Assembly: GCA_030621255.1 (NCBI GenBank)
Contig: JAUXHZ010000015.1
Coordinates: 1-10,478 of the forward strand
DNA length: 10,478 nucleotides
Direction: 5' to 3'
From: Candidatus Latescibacterota bacterium
Lineage (GTDB): Bacteria; Krumholzibacteriota; Krumholzibacteriia; Krumholzibacteriales; WJIX01
Notes under the pieces: generated by a model
The model's database searches: none
What the model saw: the letters and a program-made list of their open reading frames with translations, nothing else
Told to the model about the DNA's origin: nothing
Translations under genes and position numbers: made by a program
In this document: positions 6,919 to 10,478 of the stretch, in pieces
Layout: each line of letters begins with the position of its first letter
Numbering within the stretch: position 1 is the first letter of the stretch

Positions 6919-8733
6919 TTATTTCCAGAGTTCCTTCTTAAGTTCCTGCCATATCCTTCTGATTGCCTCGGGAGCATCGCCCTTGTTATATTCTATAACG
7001 GTTTTTCCCGCCATCAGGGCGTCGTTTACATTCCGGTCAAAGGGGATTTGCCCAATTACCCTAGAGTCGCGCTGCTCGGCAATTTCTCTGATTTGATCAG
7101 CTTGCTCCCTGTTAAGATCGTGCTTGTTTATTATAATCCTTGCCGGGACCCTAAAATGTTCAGCGAGATCTAACACGCGTTTCATATCGTGCACACCTGA
7201 AACTGTTGGCTCCGTGACTATGACCACAAGATCTGTTCCCGAGACGGAGGCTATTACAGGGCAGCCGGTTCCCGGCGGTCCGTCCCCAAGGATATGCTCC
7301 TGTTTCAGTTCGTCGGCAAGCTCTGCTGCACGTTTTCTGACCTGGGTTACGAGGCGGCCTGAATTTTCCTCGGCAATACCCAGTTTGGCGTGCACCATAG
7401 GGCCGTAATCGGTGCTGGACACATACCAGCGTCCTGTTATGTTCTGTCCTTCGGAGATAATTTTTTCAGGGCATACAAGCGGACACAATCCGCATCCCTC
7501 GCACAGGAGTTGATCAATCCGGTATGTCCTATCGGTTTTATCGTTTGACGGGCCATCATTACGGATAGCGTTGAAATGGCATGCTTCGGCGCATATTCCG
7601 CAGCCGGTGCATTTATCCGGGTTAATTATTGCCTTCGTTCCGCCGACAAAGTCGTGTGCTTCATAAATCGTAGGGGAGAGAAGAAGATGAAGATCTGCCG
7701 CGTCGACATCGTTGTCGGCGAGAATCTTGTTTTCCGCTAAATGTGCAAGTGATCCCACAACAGTTGTCTTTCCCGTTCCTCCCTTGCCGCTGATGATTGT
7801 AATCTCTTTGTATTCCTCAGCGGAGCCTGTCGGGAATGGTTTCGGGGTGCCCTCGGCGAGCTCAAATATATTTTCCTCGGATAGCTTAGGTGTGGCTGTT
7901 TTAAGGTCATCGTAAATCTTCAGGAGATTCTCCCGCAGCTCGGGGAATGATTCAACGAGAATCCGCCCGCTCGAATAAGCCTCGGCATACTTTCTGTTGA
8001 AGGGAATACGTCCTGCGATAGGAATTCCTACCCGCTCCGCGTAGTCTGTTATGATTCTGTCTTCCCCATAGGAGCGATTGATAATGATACCGGTCGGCAC
8101 CCCAACTTTGATAGTAAGGCCGACAGCCAGTTTGAGATCATTAAGGCCGAAGGGTGTAGGTTCTGTAACAAGAAGAACGACGTCCGCGCCTTCAACTGCT
8201 TCAACAACCGGGCAAGCCGTGCCTGGGGACGCGTCGATTATATTAACAGCATTTTTGTCCACATGTTCCTTAACAGCCCGTACCACGTTAGGCGCGAGTG
8301 CTTCCCCGATATTCAAGGATCCATGGGCGAAGAATAATGGGTTGTGTGACGGGGCGGTCTGTACAATTCCAATGGGCGTTTCTACTTCGGCAAGGGCATC
8401 CTCGGGGCACACATATGAACAAACACCGCATGAATGGCAGAGTTCATTAAAGATCATCACCTTTCCATTTACTACAGCTATCGCGTTATAATTGCAGGCT
8501 TCAGCGCACTTGCCGCATCCTGTGCATTTGGCCTGGTCGCAGACCGGTTTCGGAACTGTAACGACGCGTTCATCTGTAAAATCCGGCTGCACAAAGAGAT
8601 GGTCGTTCGGTTCTTCCACGTCGCAGTCCAGAAGCCGTACATTTTCTCCTCTTTCGGCGAGTGAATATGCCAAATTAACGGCAAAGGTTGTTTTTCCCGT
8701 GCCTCCCTTTCCGCTGGCAACAGTAATAATCAT
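6919..8733 (-). CDS. Tandem fusion of two MinD-like P-loop ATPases with inserted 2x[4Fe-4S] ferredoxin domains
   Basis: A 604-residue cytoplasmic protein made of two homologous halves. Half one (1 to about 285): deviant Walker A GKGGTGKTT (8-16, signature K9), LLDCDVEEPN (34-43), cluster cysteines C70/C73/C76/C80 and C99/C102/C105/C109, and the Walker B-like DASPGTACPV (167-176). Half two (about 308-604): GKGGTGKTT (316-324), DNDVDAADLHLL (340-351), C375/C378/C381/C385 and C411/C414/C417/C421, and GDGPPGTGCPV (483-493). A linker of about 25 residues (283-308) joins them. In many anaerobes these are two adjacent genes of about 280-300 codons, often near NifB/NifX-type proteins; here they are one reading frame. 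The family is linked to the Mrp/NBP35 iron-sulfur carriers and MinD ATPases, so nucleotide-driven cluster handling is likely, but no reaction is established. The ATG at 8733 has AAAGGA 7 bases upstream. The gene leads the operon with the DUF401 membrane protein. Confidence 0.93.
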   Translation of the reverse strand: MIITVASGKGGTGKTTFAVNLAYSLAERGENVRLLDCDVEEPNDHLFVQPDFTDERVVTVPKPVCDQAKCTGCGKCAEACNYNAIAVVNGKVMIFNELCHSCGVCSYVCPEDALAEVETPIGIVQTAPSHNPLFFAHGSLNIGEALAPNVVRAVKEHVDKNAVNIIDASPGTACPVVEAVEGADVVLLVTEPTPFGLNDLKLAVGLTIKVGVPTGIIINRSYGEDRIITDYAERVGIPIAGRIPFNRKYAEAYSSGRILVESFPELRENLLKIYDDLKTATPKLSEENIFELAEGTPKPFPTGSAEEYKEITIISGKGGTGKTTVVGSLAHLAENKILADNDVDAADLHLLLSPTIYEAHDFVGGTKAIINPDKCTGCGICAEACHFNAIRNDGPSNDKTDRTYRIDQLLCEGCGLCPLVCPEKIISEGQNITGRWYVSSTDYGPMVHAKLGIAEENSGRLVTQVRKRAAELADELKQEHILGDGPPGTGCPVIASVSGTDLVVIVTEPTVSGVHDMKRVLDLAEHFRVPARIIINKHDLNREQADQIREIAEQRDSRVIGQIPFDRNVNDALMAGKTVIEYNKGDAPEAIRRIWQELKKELWK

Positions 8734-8765
8734 TCGATTGTCCTTTCTTTTCTATCTGTAAAATA

Positions 8766-8805
8766 TTCCGGGGGCTTCGCCTGCGGCGAATACGATCATC
8801 CGGAA
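8766..8805. repeat. Nested inverted-repeat element upstream of the ATPase gene
   Basis: An outer TTCCGG (8766-8771) / CCGGAA (8800-8805) pair encloses a perfect inner hairpin TTCGCC-TGC-GGCGAA (8776-8790). It starts 33 bases upstream of the ATPase start codon and would lie in the 5' leader of that transcript. It resembles dispersed palindromic repeats of bacterial genomes, but only one copy is present here, so that cannot be judged. It is not a typical terminator, as no T-run follows directly on either strand. Confidence 0.5.
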
Positions 8806-8962
8806 ATTTAATTTATCTGAGACAGTTTTTTTGTTTTCTTCCTTACTATACATTACTGAAACTAAATACATTCTATTTCTAAACTCCAGAAAAAATTCTC
8901 CATAACGGCATTATTCCGGCAATCACCTTGCTTATCTTTATAACTTCAACAAGATAAAGTAA

Positions 8963-8992
8963 TTGACGGATATTGCTTTTTTGTGATATACT
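8963..8992 (+). promoter_or_regulatory. Strong extended -10 sigma70-type promoter
   Basis: There is a -35 TTGACG (8963-8968, five of six matches), an 18-base spacer, and a -10 TATACT (8987-8992, five of six) preceded by TGA, giving the extended -10 form TGnTATACT. Transcription should begin near 8999. The next full gene on this strand starts at 9320, so the leader would be about 320 bases. Confidence 0.72.
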
Positions 8993-9099
8993 GCGCCATA
9001 TACACAGTGGAAACGGGTTGATTTTATCAACCAAAAGAGGGGGTTTGTCTCATTGTCTCCACTCTAAATCGGGTTCCGGAGTAACCCGGTTTGGAGATA

Positions 9100-9210
9100 A
9101 TGATGTGTTGGGAGAAGTGTGTAGCTGGTAGTTATTGGGTTCTGTGGTGTTTGGGGGTTGCCAGGAGAATTTATGTGAATCACCGGGGCGTTTTAACAGA
9201 TCATTCTTAA
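9100..9210 (+). CDS. Possible 36-residue leader peptide
   Basis: A short frame starts ATG ATG (9100 and 9103), with GGAGA at 9093-9097 just upstream, directly after the long hairpin at 9066-9092. The peptide is rich in Trp, Cys and hydrophobic residues (MMCWEKC..., then SYWVLWCLGVA and a basic stretch RRIYVNHR) and ends TAA at 9208-9210. The spacing from the SD to the second ATG (5 bases) is good. It lies within the leader of the gene at 9320, so it could be a regulatory upstream frame or a small membrane peptide. Chance is a real possibility at this length, and no homologue is known to me. Confidence 0.2.
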   Translation: MMCWEKCVAGSYWVLWCLGVARRIYVNHRGVLTDHS

Positions 9211-9239
9211 AATTTGAATGGCAACTGGTTATCAGGTTT

Positions 9240-9249
9240 GGAGGATTGC
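9240..9249 (+). repeat. Direct repeat of the downstream SD box (first copy)
   Basis: GGAGGATTGC at 9240-9249 recurs exactly at 9310-9319, where it forms the ribosome binding site and spacer of the gene at 9320. The first copy is not followed by an ATG; the nearest start-like codon is a TTG at 9252, which opens a four-codon frame ending in TAA. It may be a duplicated or decoy ribosome site within the structured leader. Confidence 0.4.
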
Positions 9250-9319
9250 GATTGATTAATCGATAACCCCTTTCCTGAGGCTGTAATGTTCACAGGCTGG
9301 AAACAGAAAGGAGGATTGC

Positions 9320-9922
9320 ATGATGAAAGATTTATTTGATATACGAAGAAAGCATCGTTCCTTTTCAAGACATTCATCCCAATACCTTTTGTTATTGTGT
9401 ATCCTGACCGGTTTGATAATGGTATTATCTACGATTCCTTCATATTCTCAGAGCTATGTGGAGTTTTCCGAGATTTGGAGCGCGGACGCTGCGGACTACA
9501 ACGAATTTCAGGCCAAGATCACTTATATGGGAGTCCAGTCGAAGAGTGTAAAAACTCTGGCCTTCTCTGCTGAAGGCTACGCGCTCGATCTTGGCTTATT
9601 TATTCCTTTTCAGTATCCGGAGGCGGGATACTCCAACGATTCACACGTACTTACTCTTGAATTAAGCGCGGCGGAATTTAAAACATTTGTTGATGGTATC
9701 CTTGCCCATCCGGAACTGCAGCCGCTGGGGTATAATTCCGAAGCTGTGGGGGCGATTGCTCTCCTGAGGGGGTATTCGCCGAATGAGAAGGCGTGGGAAC
9801 ACATGTGTACTGAATCTGAACTCCGAACTGTATTTTCACTTTTGTACAGCAGTATAGATTTAGCCGATGTGGGTGACCTCGAGATGGTTCTGTCAAGGAA
9901 ACGCAATTTCGTTGGACCATGA
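9320..9922 (+). CDS. Hypothetical exported protein, 200 residues
   Basis: No family recognised. The N-terminus is a long basic region (about residues 1-20, with RRKHR at 9-13), then a hydrophobic core (YLLLLCILTGLIMVLS, 22-37) and a small/polar cleavage region around SYSQS (41-45), which fits a Sec signal peptide. C27 is in the middle of the core and is not a lipobox. The mature part of about 156 residues is soluble-looking, with EFSEIWSADAADYNEF near its start. It contains one cysteine, in the MCTE stretch near residue 163. Two start codons are adjacent (9320 and 9323); AAAGGAGG (9307-9314) is 5 or 8 bases away and supports either. A strong promoter and long structured leader precede it, and another exported-protein gene follows 41 bases later without a terminator, so the two are likely co-expressed. 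Confidence 0.8.
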   Translation: MMKDLFDIRRKHRSFSRHSSQYLLLLCILTGLIMVLSTIPSYSQSYVEFSEIWSADAADYNEFQAKITYMGVQSKSVKTLAFSAEGYALDLGLFIPFQYPEAGYSNDSHVLTLELSAAEFKTFVDGILAHPELQPLGYNSEAVGAIALLRGYSPNEKAWEHMCTESELRTVFSLLYSSIDLADVGDLEMVLSRKRNFVGP

Positions 9923-9963
9923 GGATATATGTTTGAAACTAAACTGCTCACAGGGAGGGAGAA

Positions 9964-10478
9964 ATGATATTTAGAAAAAATAAAGATATAATAACAGGAT
10001 TCCTTGTGTTCCTTTTGATTGGATTTCTTGTTCCATTTCATAGCGCTAACGCTGAGAGTAACATTTTCGGAGACTTTCTGTATCCTTTCAGTGTAGCAGG
10101 TCCCGACACTAGTTCGCTCCCAAGTAGTAATGGAACATTCACTGTTCGAACCGACAGCGCTAATTGTATCTTCACGGAATTCATGCCCGGCCCCGGTGTG
10201 GATTGCGACAGCATTGTTTTCGTTCAGACCTGCAAGGTCTCTTTCTGGGATGGAAGCAAGTGGGTAGCAATGAAACCTGGAGATATAGCTTCTGGTTGGG
10301 GGTACAGAGATGGCGACACAACCGCGGATACAACTTTCGTCGACCATGTTTATTGCGAGAAGGATCCGTATTACAATGGGGATGATGATAATGATATCGG
10401 CAATAAAGGGTCTTCCGGCAGCGAAGAAAAGAGTTTCTTGATGTTATCTCCTGCCGGTCCCGCGACTCCCGCCACAAT
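9964..10478 (+). CDS. Hypothetical exported protein, 3' end cut by window edge
   Basis: An open frame runs from ATG 9964 to the window edge, with 171 codons visible and no stop. GGAGGG (9954-9959) is a good ribosome binding site. The N-terminus is a textbook signal peptide: MIFRKNKD, a hydrophobic core (about 9-25) and an AxA-type site HSANA, cleaved after A30. The mature part has cysteines at C68, C81, C90 and C131, enough for two disulfides in an exported protein. It also has a WDG...W stretch (SFWDGSKW) and an acidic segment YYNGDDDND (136-144), possibly a metal-binding or surface loop. The visible end turns Ser/Pro/Ala-rich. No family recognised. It probably shares a transcript with the exported protein gene 41 bases upstream. 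An antisense frame across both genes is judged spurious. The full length is unknown. Confidence 0.78.
   Translation, partial: MIFRKNKDIITGFLVFLLIGFLVPFHSANAESNIFGDFLYPFSVAGPDTSSLPSSNGTFTVRTDSANCIFTEFMPGPGVDCDSIVFVQTCKVSFWDGSKWVAMKPGDIASGWGYRDGDTTADTTFVDHVYCEKDPYYNGDDDNDIGNKGSSGSEEKSFLMLSPAGPATPAT

Larger units (their letters stand above)
8734..9319. other. 586-base divergent intergenic region with promoter and structured leader
   Basis: This separates the leftward ATPase operon from the rightward exported-protein genes. From left to right it holds an inverted-repeat element (8766-8805), an AT-rich stretch with T-runs (about 8806-8960), a strong rightward promoter (8963-8992) and a leader rich in inverted repeats (about 8999-9319). 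A good promoter for the leftward operon was not found; TATAGT on the minus strand near 8850 is a weak candidate with no convincing -35. No full-size gene fits here. One 36-codon frame with a ribosome binding site is listed separately. Confidence 0.7.
8999..9319 (+). ncRNA. Candidate structured 5' leader RNA (unassigned)
   Basis: Possible helices in order: AGTGGA/TCCACT (9006-9011 / 9058-9063) enclosing GGTTGAT-TTT-ATCAACC (9016-9032); a 10-pair hairpin with one G-T pair (9066-9075 / 9083-9092, core CGGGTT/AACCCG); GGTTAT/ATAACC (9227-9232 / 9263-9268) enclosing CGATT/AATCG (9249-9253 / 9258-9262); and CCTTTC/GAAAGG (9269-9274 / 9306-9311), which abuts the previous helix and pairs with part of the SD at 9307-9314. 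A small CTGT/ACAG hairpin (9281-9284 / 9292-9295) fits inside the last loop. I do not recognise a known riboswitch, SRP RNA or 6S RNA consensus. A cis-acting regulatory leader is the simplest reading, and a separate small RNA is an alternative. The helices were paired by eye, without energy calculation. Confidence 0.4.

Noticed and set aside
6527..7096. Plus-strand 189-codon frame
   Set aside because: It lies antisense over the DUF401 gene and the end of the ATPase gene, both of which have strong family motifs; it is a coding shadow.
8078..8761. Plus-strand Ser/Thr/Pro-rich frames opposite the ATPase gene
   Set aside because: Such frames arise as complements of the conserved Gly-, Cys- and Lys-rich ATPase coding sequence. 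They have no domains of their own.
8822..8840. T-run as a terminator
   Set aside because: There is no stable GC-rich stem directly before the T-run on the plus strand and no plus-strand gene upstream that needs one.
8999..9319. A known riboswitch (cyclic-di-GMP, cobalamin) or SRP/6S RNA
   Set aside because: Conserved core sequences of these classes were looked for by eye and not found. The region is therefore left as an unassigned structured leader.
9610..10347. Long minus-strand frame (245 codons) across the two exported-protein genes
   Set aside because: The translation is Ser/Arg-rich with no recognisable domain, and no ribosome binding site was identified. The plus-strand frames have strong SD boxes and clear signal peptides.
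10164..10385. Plus-strand 73-codon frame near the right end
   Set aside because: It is out of frame with the gene starting at 9964, which stays open through the whole region and has a signal peptide and SD.

Overview
The window holds seven protein genes that can be supported, one of them cut by the right edge. The layout fits an uncultured, probably anaerobic bacterium of moderate GC. The anaerobe inference rests on one gene: a large ATPase with four predicted [4Fe-4S] clusters of a type common in strict anaerobes. Shine-Dalgarno (SD) boxes of the GGAGG type precede most starts, and one gene starts with TTG and another with GTG. Nothing in the window fixes the phylum. No tRNA, rRNA, CRISPR array, transposase or phage gene was seen.

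Left part (1-4008): a cytoplasmic M19 (renal-type) dipeptidase reads rightward from 242. It converges on a long, divergent transketolase-family enzyme read leftward. A strong GC-rich hairpin lies between them and can end both transcripts. The transketolase-like gene has a good sigma70-type promoter (TTGACA/TATATT), a perfect 16-bp palindrome just downstream of the expected transcription start, and a strong SD in front of a TTG start.

Middle (4009-8733): a rightward pair encodes a metallo-beta-lactamase-fold protein of the dihydropterin synthase-like group and a diacylglycerol-kinase-family lipid kinase. It faces a leftward pair, and the stop codons are separated by a single base. The leftward pair is (first) a 604-residue protein made of two MinD-like ATPases, each with an inserted 2x[4Fe-4S] ferredoxin domain, fused in tandem, and (9 bases later) a DUF401-type multi-pass membrane protein. 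In many anaerobes the two ATPase halves are separate neighbouring genes.

Right part (8734-10478): a 586-base intergenic region carries an inverted-repeat element and a strong extended -10 promoter. About 320 bases of leader follow, with at least six potential helices, one of them covering part of the SD of the next gene. Downstream are two small genes for exported proteins with clear signal peptides and no recognised family, the second truncated by the window end. The leader plus these two genes, and the fused iron-sulfur ATPase with its membrane partner, are the two places most likely to hold undescribed biology. Both functional readings are inference.
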